The notes under the pieces: model-generated
Databases searched by the model: none
What the model was told of the DNA's origin: nothing
The model's input: only the letters and a program-made list of their open reading frames with translations
Assembly: GCA_028227525.1 (NCBI GenBank)
Contig: JAOJAE010000005.1
Coordinates: forward strand, 1 to 56,835
Length of the DNA stretch: 56,835 nucleotides
Direction of reading: 5' to 3'
Source: Candidatus Pelagibacter sp.
GTDB lineage: Bacteria; Pseudomonadota; Alphaproteobacteria; Pelagibacterales; Pelagibacteraceae
Part shown: positions 41,703-49,733 of the stretch, in pieces
Position numbering within the stretch: position 1 is the stretch's first letter
Layout of the letters: each line of letters begins with the position of its first letter
Translations under genes and position numbers: made by a program

Positions 41703-42740
41703 ATGAATAAAAAGATAAATATATCAATTGTAGGAACTGGGTTAATGGGCCTTCAGCATATCAAAGCTATTTCAAAATCAAAAAAAGCTAATCTCCATTC
41801 AATAGTAGATATTAGTAATACTGCTAAAAATTTATCAAAAAAATATAAAATTCCACTGTATTCAAATGTAAATGAACTTTTAAACTCAAAAAATTTAGAT
41901 GCCGTAATTGTTGCGACTCCAAATCAATTACATGAAAAGCATACAGTTGGTTTTTTAAAGAAAAAAATTCCAGTGTTATTGGAAAAACCTATTTCAGATA
42001 ACATTAATTCGGCTAAAAAGATTATTAGTAGTGCTAATAAAAATAAAACCCCGTTATTGATAGGGTATCACAGAAGACATAATTCAATAGTATCAAAGGT
42101 AAAAGAGCTTATTGATAAAGGTAAATTAGGAAATATAGTTTCAGCAAATGTGTTGTGTTGGCTTTATAAACACAAAGCTTATTACAAAGAAAAATGGAGA
42201 ATAAGTAAAGGGGGAGGGCCTTTAGGAATTAATCTTGTTCATGATATTGATATGATTTGTTACTTACTTGGTTCAATTAAATACGTTCAAGCGTTTACAA
42301 CCAACAAAACGAGAAAATTTAAAGTAGAGGATACCGCAACAATTAGTTTGGTTTTTAATTCAGGTGCGCTTTGTACTTTAAATTTATCAGATACAATTGT
42401 TGCACCATGGAGTTATGAGTTAACTGCTGGAGAAAATCCTGCTTACCCTATAACCAATCAATCTGCATATATGATTGGTGGCACTAAGGGGTCACTACAA
42501 TTTCCTAATTTGAAATATTGGTTTTATAAAAATGAACGAAGTTGGTGGAATAAAATTTTAGTTAATGAAAATAAAAACAAAAAAGATGATAGTACTTTAG
42601 TAAATCAAATTGATCATTTTGCAGATGTAGTTTTTAAAAAAGTTAAGCCAAAAGTAAATGGGAATGACGGTTTGATTTCACTTAAAATTTTTGCAGCAAT
42701 AACAAAAAGTGCTAAATCAGGTAAAAAAATTAAACTTTAA
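41703..42740 (+). CDS. Gfo/Idh/MocA family oxidoreductase
   Basis: A 345-aa NAD(P)-dependent oxidoreductase: Rossmann motif GTGLMGLQHI at residue 11, LEKPIS catalytic-lysine motif near residue 94, GYHRRHN near residue 122, and LGINLVHDIDMICYL with the Asp/His pair near residue 180. It starts 1 bp after the epimerase stop and converges with the DMT transporter gene, overlapping it by 11 bp. It completes the set SDR, epimerase, dehydrogenase attached to the second sugar ABC system. Likely role: oxidation of a sugar or inositol isomer. Confidence 0.82.
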   Translation: MNKKINISIVGTGLMGLQHIKAISKSKKANLHSIVDISNTAKNLSKKYKIPLYSNVNELLNSKNLDAVIVATPNQLHEKHTVGFLKKKIPVLLEKPISDNINSAKKIISSANKNKTPLLIGYHRRHNSIVSKVKELIDKGKLGNIVSANVLCWLYKHKAYYKEKWRISKGGGPLGINLVHDIDMICYLLGSIKYVQAFTTNKTRKFKVEDTATISLVFNSGALCTLNLSDTIVAPWSYELTAGENPAYPITNQSAYMIGGTKGSLQFPNLKYWFYKNERSWWNKILVNENKNKKDDSTLVNQIDHFADVVFKKVKPKVNGNDGLISLKIFAAITKSAKSGKKIKL

Positions 42741-43611
42741 TTTTATTTTTTTTTCCTTCTGTACGAATAAATAATATTCCAAAAATAATTATTCCAATTA
42801 CCCCATAAATTTTATTAATATCAATTGGAACTCCAAATATTATAAAATTAATTACCGTTGACCACACTAACTGAGAATATTGAAAATTAGTTACAAACGA
42901 TAAATTCGATAACTGAATTGCGTATATTAGCATAAAGTGACTTATAAATCCTGCTAATCCTAATAAAATTAAAAGTAACCAATAGCTATTTTTTTCAAGC
43001 GGCACCCAATTTAAGGATACATAAATTGTAAAAATAATAGCCCCTGTAATTGCTGTATAAAATATTGAAGCAAAAGGATCATTATTTCCAGAAATTAATT
43101 TAGTAAAAAATTGATAAAGCGCCCAACACAATGGAGGCACAAGTGGAAAGATTAATTCAGGACTTAAAACTTTCATGCTTGGACCAAGCGAGAATATGAT
43201 ACATCCAAAGCTCATGACCATTAACAACAAACCTTTTAAGCTTAAAACATCTTTTAAAAAAATTGCTGATAACATTGCAACAATTAATGGTGCCGAAAAA
43301 AATACTACGTAAATATCAACCAAATCAAATCTTTGAAGAGAATTGAACATAAAAAAAGTAGCTGTAACCATTAATACAGATCTTAGTATCTGTATTTTAA
43401 AATTCTTTGTTAAATTAATTTTTGGTCTAAAAATAAAAAAATAAATTACCAATGCTATAAAGTGAAAAAAAAATCTTCCCCATACTGCTTGGGTAATAGG
43501 CATTACTCCTCCCAAATACTTTGCTAAAGAATCCATACACACAAACATAAAAAAACCTGTGCCAGATAATAAAATTATCTTCACTAGGGGCGGTTTTTTG
43601 ATATTTGTCAT
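42730..43611 (-). CDS. DMT (EamA) family transporter
   Basis: A 293-aa membrane protein with ten predicted helices and two EamA repeats. It is related in fold to the DMT protein at 18463 but not closely similar. It follows the UxaA-type dehydratase gene on the leftward strand, separated by 31 bp that contain an inverted repeat, and overlaps the convergent Gfo/Idh gene by 11 bp. It may export or import a metabolite linked to the sugar-acid dehydratases; the ligand is unknown. Confidence 0.82.
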   Translation of the reverse strand: MTNIKKPPLVKIILLSGTGFFMFVCMDSLAKYLGGVMPITQAVWGRFFFHFIALVIYFFIFRPKINLTKNFKIQILRSVLMVTATFFMFNSLQRFDLVDIYVVFFSAPLIVAMLSAIFLKDVLSLKGLLLMVMSFGCIIFSLGPSMKVLSPELIFPLVPPLCWALYQFFTKLISGNNDPFASIFYTAITGAIIFTIYVSLNWVPLEKNSYWLLLILLGLAGFISHFMLIYAIQLSNLSFVTNFQYSQLVWSTVINFIIFGVPIDINKIYGVIGIIIFGILFIRTEGKKNKIKV

Positions 43612-43623
43612 GGTATTAAAGTG

Positions 43624-43647
43624 TGTAAATATCTAAAAATATTTACA
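43624..43647 (-). terminator. AT-rich inverted repeat at the end of the uxaA-type gene
   Basis: TGTAAATAT (43624-43632) and ATATTTACA (43639-43647) form a perfect 9-bp dyad with a six-base loop. It overlaps the stop codon of the UxaA-type gene and sits 12 bp before the DMT transporter start. It could be a weak hairpin attenuating transcription into the transporter gene, or an operator. Confidence 0.4.
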
Positions 43648-45148
43648 TTACAACGCCAACTTGCCAAGGATTAAATTCTTCATCACCATAGCCATTAATT
43701 TCACTTTTTGACTTATTTCCTGATGCAGTGTTTACTATTAATTCAAATATTTTTTGTCCTACTTCTTCTACTTTTTCTTTTCCTTCTGCAATTGTTCCAC
43801 AATTAATATCCATATCTTCTGACATTTTTTCATACATAGCTGAATTAGTTGATAGTTTTAAACTTGGTACTGGTTTGCATCCAAAACATGAACCTCTACC
43901 CGTAGTAAAGCAAATTACATTTGCTCCTGATGCTACTTGGCCAGTTACAGATACTGGATCATATCCTGGAGAGTCCATAAAATTAAAACCTTTATTTTTT
44001 AAAGGTTCGGCATACTGCAAGACATCTTGTAGTACAGAGTTACCTCCTTTAGCAACAGCTCCTAAAGATTTTTCTAAAATTGTAGTCAAACCGCCTTTTT
44101 TATTTCCAGGTGCAGGATTGTTGTCCATCGAACTATTATTAATAGAGGTATAATGTTTCCACCATTCAATTCTCTTTATTAATTTATCAGCTGTCATTTG
44201 TGAGTTAGCTCTATTAATTAACAAATGTTCTGCACCATAAATTTCTGGAGTTTCAGATAAAATTGAGCTTCCACCTTTTTTAACCAAAAGATCTGCTGCT
44301 ATTCCTAATGCAGGATTTGCTGTAATTCCTGAATATCCATCTGATCCACCACATTGTAATGCAAGTGTTAAGTGACTAACTGGCAGTGAAGTTCTCTCAA
44401 TATTATTTGCTTCACTAAGTAAATCTTTAATTTGAGATAATACTTTTTCAACAATTTTTTTGGTTCCACCTTCATCTTGGATAGTTAAAAAATGAATCCT
44501 GTTATGTTTTTTTAATGACTCATCAAATAAACTTACTTGTGCACACTCACATCCTAAACCTATTACAAAAACATGTGAAAAATTTGGATGATTTTTAAAT
44601 CCATCAATTGTTCTTTGAAAAATTTGCATACCTTCACTCACCGTATTCATTCCACATCCAGTTGAGTGTGTTATAGGAACAATACCATCAATATTTGGGT
44701 AGTCTTTTAAAATATTGGAATATTTAATTCTTTCCACAATCATTTTAGTTACAGTTGCAGAACAATTAACAGTACTTACAATTCCAATATAATTTCTAGT
44801 AGCCACATCACCGTTATCTCTTAAAATCCCATTAAAAAAAGTATCTGCCTTTTCATTAATAATATTTTTTTTGTCGGTTACTTTAAAATCCCTTTTAAAT
44901 TCTCTAAATTCTAGATTGTGTGAATGCACATGTTCCCCTGGCTTAATATCATTTAGTGCAAAGCCAATTATTTGGTCATATTTTATTATAGGATCCCCTT
45001 TATTTATAGATTTTAGACAAACTTTGTGACCAAAGGGAATAGGATCTATAGTGCTTATGTCATGTCCTTCTATTTTAGTTTTCTCAGGAATAATAAATTG
45101 ACTTACACCCACATTGTCATTTTGGTTTAAAACTATTAGATTATTCAT
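43643..45148 (-). CDS. uxaA: UxaA family altronate/galactarate-type dehydratase
   Basis: A 501-aa sugar-acid dehydratase of the UxaA/GarD family. The N-terminal 90 residues form an SAF domain (KIEGHDISTIDPIPFGHKV region). The remainder has the conserved HSTGCGMNT, LGCECAQ, LQCGGSDGYSGITANPA and GRGSCFGCKPVPS blocks, whose cysteines bind iron. UxaA dehydrates D-altronate to 2-keto-3-deoxygluconate; relatives act on galactarate or other aldonates. It is divergent from an IlvD/Edd-type dehydratase across 48 bp, so the locus encodes two chemically distinct sugar-acid dehydratases. Exact substrate uncertain. Confidence 0.87.
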   Translation of the reverse strand: MNNLIVLNQNDNVGVSQFIIPEKTKIEGHDISTIDPIPFGHKVCLKSINKGDPIIKYDQIIGFALNDIKPGEHVHSHNLEFREFKRDFKVTDKKNIINEKADTFFNGILRDNGDVATRNYIGIVSTVNCSATVTKMIVERIKYSNILKDYPNIDGIVPITHSTGCGMNTVSEGMQIFQRTIDGFKNHPNFSHVFVIGLGCECAQVSLFDESLKKHNRIHFLTIQDEGGTKKIVEKVLSQIKDLLSEANNIERTSLPVSHLTLALQCGGSDGYSGITANPALGIAADLLVKKGGSSILSETPEIYGAEHLLINRANSQMTADKLIKRIEWWKHYTSINNSSMDNNPAPGNKKGGLTTILEKSLGAVAKGGNSVLQDVLQYAEPLKNKGFNFMDSPGYDPVSVTGQVASGANVICFTTGRGSCFGCKPVPSLKLSTNSAMYEKMSEDMDINCGTIAEGKEKVEEVGQKIFELIVNTASGNKSKSEINGYGDEEFNPWQVGVVM

Positions 45149-45196
45149 ATTTTTATTATATAACTAAAATTTAAAACAAGTCATTACAAATTATTT

Positions 45197-46981
45197 ATGC
45201 CAACAAAACGTAAAAAAAATTTAAGAAGTCAACAATGGTTTAATAACCCAAAAGATCCTGAAATGACCGCTCTTTACTTGGAGAGATATTTAAATTATGG
45301 ATTGACTCGAAAAGAATTACAATCAGGAAATCCTATTATTGGTATTGCTCAATCTGGAAGTGATCTTTCACCATGCAATAGACATTTTTTATCTTTAAGC
45401 AAAAGAATAAAAGATGGAATAAGAAGAGCTGGTGGAATTCCAATGGAGTTTCCAACCCATCCAATTCAAGAAACAGGAAAAAGACCTACTGCAATGTTGG
45501 ATAGAAATTTATCTTATCTTTCTCTAGTTGAGGTTCTTTATGGATATCCAATCGATGGTGTAATCTTAACAACAGGTTGTGATAAAACTACTCCCGCAGC
45601 ATTAATGGCTGCAGCAACTGTAAATTTACCTGCTATTGTTTTGTCAGGTGGACCAATGCTGGATGGAGTTTACAAAGGTAAGTTGGCTGGATCAGGAATG
45701 GTTGTTTGGGAAGCTAGAAAACTTTTAGCAAAAGGTGAAATTAATTATGATGAATTTATGGATATGGTTGCATCGTCTGCTCCAAGTGCTGGTCACTGTA
45801 ATACAATGGGAACAGCTTCATCTATGAATTCAGTTGCTGAAGCTTTAGGAATGTCTTTAACAGGTTGTGCTGTTATACCAGCACCTTATAGAGAACGTGA
45901 ACAGATTTCTTTTGAAACAGGAACAAGGATTGTTGAAATGGTTCATGAAGACTTAACACCATCCAAAATTATGACACGTAAAGCATTTGAAAATGCTGTT
46001 GTTGTTGCAAGTGCAATTGGTGGGTCAAGTAATTGTACAGCTCATTTAAGTGCAATAGCAAAACATATGGGAATAAAATTTGATTTATCTGATTGGCAAA
46101 AGTTAGGACACAATATTCCTCTTTTAGTTAATTGCCAACCAGCTGGAGAGTATTTGATGGAAAGTTTCTATAGAGCAGGAGGTGTACCTGCTGTAATGAA
46201 AGAATTAATAAAAAATAAAAAAATTCACACTAATATTATGACAGTTACAGGGAAGACTGTTGGTAAAAATTTAAAAAGAAAAATAGATGTAGATACCAAG
46301 GTAATAAAAACTTTCAAAAATAGTTTAGAGGATAATGCGGGCTTCTTAGTTATGAAAAGTAATTTTTTTTCATCTGCTATTATGAAAACATCAGTTATAA
46401 GCAAAGAATTTAGAGATAGATATCTATCTGATCCAAAAAATCTGAATGTATTCAATGGTAAAGCAGTCGTATTTGAGGGACCTGAGGATTATCATAAGAG
46501 AATAAATGATAAAAAGTTAAAAATAGATGAAAATTCTATTTTAATTATTAGAGGATGTGGACCAGTTGGTTATCCTGGATCTGCAGAAGTAGTTAATATG
46601 CAGCCACCTGATCGGTTGTTGAAAAAAGGGATTACACACTTACCAACTCTTGGAGATGGAAGACAAAGTGGTACCTCAGAAAGTCCATCAATTCTTCATG
46701 TTTCACCAGAGTCTGCTGTTGGTGGTGATTTAGGGATTGTAAAAACAGGTGATAAAATGAAGATAGATTTAAATAAAAGAAGAGTAGATTTATTGATTTC
46801 CCAATTAGAGTTTAAGAAAAGAAGAAAAAATAAAAAATTATTTAAGGCAAATAATCAAACTCCTTGGCAAGAAATTTTTAGAGATACAGTAGGGCAGCTT
46901 GAAGATGGTGCGTGTATTAATTCACGTGGAAATTATTTAGATATTTCTAATAAAAAAGGTCTTCCAAGAAATTCTCATTAA
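45197..46981 (+). CDS. IlvD/Edd family sugar-acid dehydratase (arabonate/xylonate type)
   Basis: A 594-aa iron-sulfur dehydratase. Cluster-ligand cysteines are seen in DLSPCNRH (near residue 60), TTGCDKTTPAA (near residue 130) and AGHCNTMGTASSMN (near residue 199). The opening IIGIAQSGSDLSPCN and the GIPMEFPTHPIQE segment place it with D-xylonate, L-arabonate and related aldonate dehydratases rather than with IlvD of branched-chain amino-acid synthesis. The 2-keto-3-deoxy product could be cleaved by the HpaI-type aldolase or oxidised by the SDR/FAH pair of this window. A 2-hydroxyacid dehydrogenase gene follows after one base. Confidence 0.88.
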   Translation: MPTKRKKNLRSQQWFNNPKDPEMTALYLERYLNYGLTRKELQSGNPIIGIAQSGSDLSPCNRHFLSLSKRIKDGIRRAGGIPMEFPTHPIQETGKRPTAMLDRNLSYLSLVEVLYGYPIDGVILTTGCDKTTPAALMAAATVNLPAIVLSGGPMLDGVYKGKLAGSGMVVWEARKLLAKGEINYDEFMDMVASSAPSAGHCNTMGTASSMNSVAEALGMSLTGCAVIPAPYREREQISFETGTRIVEMVHEDLTPSKIMTRKAFENAVVVASAIGGSSNCTAHLSAIAKHMGIKFDLSDWQKLGHNIPLLVNCQPAGEYLMESFYRAGGVPAVMKELIKNKKIHTNIMTVTGKTVGKNLKRKIDVDTKVIKTFKNSLEDNAGFLVMKSNFFSSAIMKTSVISKEFRDRYLSDPKNLNVFNGKAVVFEGPEDYHKRINDKKLKIDENSILIIRGCGPVGYPGSAEVVNMQPPDRLLKKGITHLPTLGDGRQSGTSESPSILHVSPESAVGGDLGIVKTGDKMKIDLNKRRVDLLISQLEFKKRRKNKKLFKANNQTPWQEIFRDTVGQLEDGACINSRGNYLDISNKKGLPRNSH

Positions 46982-46982
46982 A

Positions 46983-47951
46983 ATGAAACCTAAAATACTA
47001 GTTACAAGAAAATTATCGGATGGGGCAGAGGAAAAATTAAAAAAAAATTTTGATGTAACTCTAAATTTAAAAGATGAGCCAATTCCAAATAACGATCTTG
47101 TTAAAATGGCCAATGAGTATGATGGATTTATTTCAACAGGATTTGATAAAATTGGAGAAGATTTTTTTAAAGATTTAAATGGTAAATTAAAAATTATTGC
47201 TCAGGTTGGAGTTGGCTATGATAACATCTCAGTCAAATCTGCCGAAAGTAAAAAGATTAAAGTTACCAATACTCCAAATGTTCTTAATGAAGCTGTTGCT
47301 GAAACAACTATTCTTTTAATTTTAGCAGCATCTAGAAGAATTGGAGAAGCTTATAATCTAGTAAGGTCTGGTGAATGGAAAAACCAAAAACCTGATTTAA
47401 CTAAATTTATGATTGGAAATTCTGTTACAGGAAAGACCCTTGGTATAATTGGTATGGGCCGAATTGGTAGAATGGCAGCAAAATGTGCAAAAGCATTTGG
47501 AATGAAAATAATTTATTATAACAGAAACAAGCTTTCAGAAGAACTTGAAGATGGTGCAAAATATTTTTCAGATATAAATTCTATGATGCCAGAATGTGAT
47601 TTTGTCAGCATTCATACGCCAGCGACTGCAGAAACTAAACATATCTTAAATGTTAATACTATTGGGTTACTACCAAAGCATGCTGTCGTTATTAATACTT
47701 CAAGAGGATCAACCATCGATGATGATGCTCTTATTGATGCTTTACAAAATAATAAAATTTATGCTGCAGGTTTAGACGTTTTTAATAACGAACCTAATCT
47801 TGATGAAAGATATATGAAACTAGATAATTGTTTTGTGTTACCTCATGTCGGAAGTGCTACTCATGAAACTCGACTTGCAATGAGCATGATGGCTGTTGAT
47901 AATATTTGTAATTATTTTAATAATAAACCACTTATTTCTGAAGTAGTTTAA
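46983..47951 (+). CDS. D-isomer-specific 2-hydroxyacid dehydrogenase (glyoxylate/hydroxypyruvate reductase-like)
   Basis: A 322-aa NAD(P)-dependent 2-hydroxyacid dehydrogenase: cofactor motif GMGRIGRMAA near residue 157, catalytic Arg in NTSRGS, Glu in GLDVFNNEP and His in LPHVGSAT. It resembles glyoxylate/hydroxypyruvate/2-ketogluconate reductases (GhrB type). It follows the IlvD/Edd dehydratase gene by 1 bp, suggesting it handles a 2-keto acid from that route. A short dyad follows its stop. Confidence 0.83.
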   Translation: MKPKILVTRKLSDGAEEKLKKNFDVTLNLKDEPIPNNDLVKMANEYDGFISTGFDKIGEDFFKDLNGKLKIIAQVGVGYDNISVKSAESKKIKVTNTPNVLNEAVAETTILLILAASRRIGEAYNLVRSGEWKNQKPDLTKFMIGNSVTGKTLGIIGMGRIGRMAAKCAKAFGMKIIYYNRNKLSEELEDGAKYFSDINSMMPECDFVSIHTPATAETKHILNVNTIGLLPKHAVVINTSRGSTIDDDALIDALQNNKIYAAGLDVFNNEPNLDERYMKLDNCFVLPHVGSATHETRLAMSMMAVDNICNYFNNKPLISEVV

Positions 47952-47953
47952 TA

Positions 47954-47968
47954 CAACTCACAGTTGTT
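47954..47968 (+). terminator. Short hairpin after the hydroxyacid dehydrogenase gene
   Basis: ACAACT (47954-47959) pairs with AGTTGT (47963-47968) around a three-base loop, followed by the T-rich TTATTTAGTT. It lies 2 bp after the stop codon. The stem is short and A+T-rich, so it is at best a weak terminator. Confidence 0.35.
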
Positions 47969-47980
47969 TATTTAGTTAAT

Positions 47981-48000
47981 ATATATAATTTCTATACATA
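47981..48000 (+). promoter_or_regulatory. Shared promoter motif, copy 3 (second TRAP operon)
   Basis: The sequence TATATATAATTTCTATACAT matches the pattern TATATATAANNNCTATACAT found at 22248-22229 (minus strand) and 26815-26834. Similarity with copy 1 extends to the left (TAATATATATAAT). It lies 77 bp before the dctP ATG. It probably marks the promoter of the TRAP/L-fuconate-type operon and its link to the iolD and panE-like operons. Confidence 0.55.
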
Positions 48001-48077
48001 TCTTTGTCGTTTTATTTGAAATTAAAAATCTTTTGTGATTAAGTTCCATAATTAAAAACTTAAACGAGAGGAAGATA

Positions 48078-49094
48078 ATGTTTAAATTAATAACAAAAAC
48101 TATAGCTGCAGTAGCTATTGTTTCAGTTGCTTTATTTGGCTCTGCTAACGCAAAGACTTTAAAGATTGAAACTCACTTTACTGCTAGTTCACCAAATGGT
48201 GAAGTTGCAGCTCAATTTGCTAAAAACGTAGAAATGTTTTCTGGTGGAAGCTTAAAAGTACAAATGTTTTATTCATCTTCAGTAACAGGAAAATCTGCTG
48301 AAGTATTTAATTCTGCACAAACTGGAATTATTGACTGTGATATGACTGGTGCTGGTTACCAAACTGGTAAAAATGCTGCGTTCCAATTTGCTGGTGATGT
48401 AATGGGTGGATACGATAACCCTTATCAACAATATGATTTCTTAAAGTTCCCTGGAGCTCAAGATGCTGTTGATGCATTATACAACAAATATGGAATGACA
48501 CTTATTGGTTGGTGGATACCAGGACATGAGTCTTTAATATCTAGCAAAGCAATTCCAGATGTTGCATCTATCAAAGACTTTAAATTTAGATCACCTCCAG
48601 GAATGGAAAGTATGATCTTTACAGCGCTAGGTGCTAAGCCAATCGTAATGGATTTCGGTGAAGTTCCAACTGCTTTACAAACTGGTCTAATTGATGGTGC
48701 TGACTATTCATCTTTAGCTACTAACTATGCAGGTGGACACTATGAGCAAAATAAATATGCTACATATCCAGGTTTCCACTCTATGCCGGCTGACCACTTA
48801 GCTTGTAATACAAAAGTATGGAAAAAGCTAAAGCCTCATGAAAGAGGAGCTATGAAAGCAGGAATAGAAATCGCTGGAAGAACTATCACTAGCTTAGTTG
48901 AGAGAAAAAACGCTGAAGCAGTTAAAGCTTTAAACGAAATGGGCGTTACTCTTCATGACTGGTCTAGAGAAGATAGACTTAAGTTCAGAAATGCTGCACT
49001 AAATGCTTGGCAGGAATGGAAGAAGAAATCTCCTGAAGCTGCTGCACTTATAGATATCCACACAGCTTACATGAAAGCTAACGGTATCCTATAA
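48078..49094 (+). CDS. TRAP transporter substrate-binding protein DctP
   Basis: A 338-aa TRAP receptor. The signal peptide MFKLITKTIAAVAIVSVALF continues to a cleavage site near ANAKT. The mature start KTLKIETHFTASSPNGEVA, the IKDFKFRSPPGMES arginine region near residue 170 and the TGLIDGADY segment near residue 210 are characteristic. Ribosome-binding site GAGAGGAAG precedes the ATG, and codon use is richer in C-ending codons than in neighbouring genes, as expected for an abundant protein. It begins a rightward operon that continues through dctQ, dctM and a sugar-acid pathway, so sugar acids or deoxysugar acids are plausible ligands. Confidence 0.92.
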   Translation: MFKLITKTIAAVAIVSVALFGSANAKTLKIETHFTASSPNGEVAAQFAKNVEMFSGGSLKVQMFYSSSVTGKSAEVFNSAQTGIIDCDMTGAGYQTGKNAAFQFAGDVMGGYDNPYQQYDFLKFPGAQDAVDALYNKYGMTLIGWWIPGHESLISSKAIPDVASIKDFKFRSPPGMESMIFTALGAKPIVMDFGEVPTALQTGLIDGADYSSLATNYAGGHYEQNKYATYPGFHSMPADHLACNTKVWKKLKPHERGAMKAGIEIAGRTITSLVERKNAEAVKALNEMGVTLHDWSREDRLKFRNAALNAWQEWKKKSPEAAALIDIHTAYMKANGIL

Positions 49095-49117
49095 TTAAAA
49101 GCAAATAATAAAATTTT

Positions 49118-49139
49118 GAAGGGCCTGAAAAGGCCCTTC
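49118..49139 (+). terminator. GNRA-capped hairpin after the TRAP binding-protein gene
   Basis: GAAGGGCCT (49118-49126) pairs perfectly with AGGCCCTTC (49131-49139) around a GAAA tetraloop. It lies 23 bp after the dctP stop and 23 bp before dctQ. No immediate T-run follows, so it may be a processing or stability hairpin or a leaky terminator. Confidence 0.8.
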
Positions 49140-49162
49140 TTAATTTAAAATTTTTTTAACCT

Positions 49163-49732
49163 ATGCTTGATAAACAATTACAAGAGCAAAATGAAAAAGT
49201 TGCAAGCAAAGATGATTTTCCAATAAATTGGATTGATAGAATTTCTTTATTTTTAAGCCATACGATTAAATATTTAATCCCCATAATAGTACTTGTAATG
49301 ATGTACGAAATTTTTATGAGGTATATAGTATTTAAACCAACTTTGTGGGCTAATGAATTGTGTTTATGGCTGGCTGGAGTTTGTTATTTAGTTGGTGGAA
49401 TATATGCAACAAGATTAAGAAGTCATATAAGAATAGTGTTATTATACGATTGGGTTAGTAGACCAACCCAGAGAATTTTTGATTTAATTAGTACTATAGT
49501 TATTGTTTTGTTTGCTACAGCAGTCATTTATGGTGGTTGGGAAGATGCTCATCGATCATTTACAACATGGGAAAGATTTGCAACTTATTGGGACCCACCA
49601 ATTCCGGCTACTATGAAGCCTCTTACACTTATATGTGTATTTCTTATTGCTCTTCAATCAGTAAATAACTTAATTATTGATTGGAAAAATCCTAAAGAAA
49701 AGCAATACGATCCTTCGAAAGATTTAAAATAA
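49163..49732 (+). CDS. TRAP transporter small permease DctQ
   Basis: A 189-aa DctQ subunit with four membrane helices. The first helix runs into VMMYEIFMRYIVFKPTLWAN, which contains the conserved R-Y and W segments of the family, followed by the ELCLWLAGVCYLVGG helix. Unlike the dctQ gene at 11.6 kb, this one has a complete N-terminus with an ATG and a 25-residue cytoplasmic lead. The gap to dctM is one base. Confidence 0.9.
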   Translation: MLDKQLQEQNEKVASKDDFPINWIDRISLFLSHTIKYLIPIIVLVMMYEIFMRYIVFKPTLWANELCLWLAGVCYLVGGIYATRLRSHIRIVLLYDWVSRPTQRIFDLISTIVIVLFATAVIYGGWEDAHRSFTTWERFATYWDPPIPATMKPLTLICVFLIALQSVNNLIIDWKNPKEKQYDPSKDLK

Positions 49733-49733
49733 A

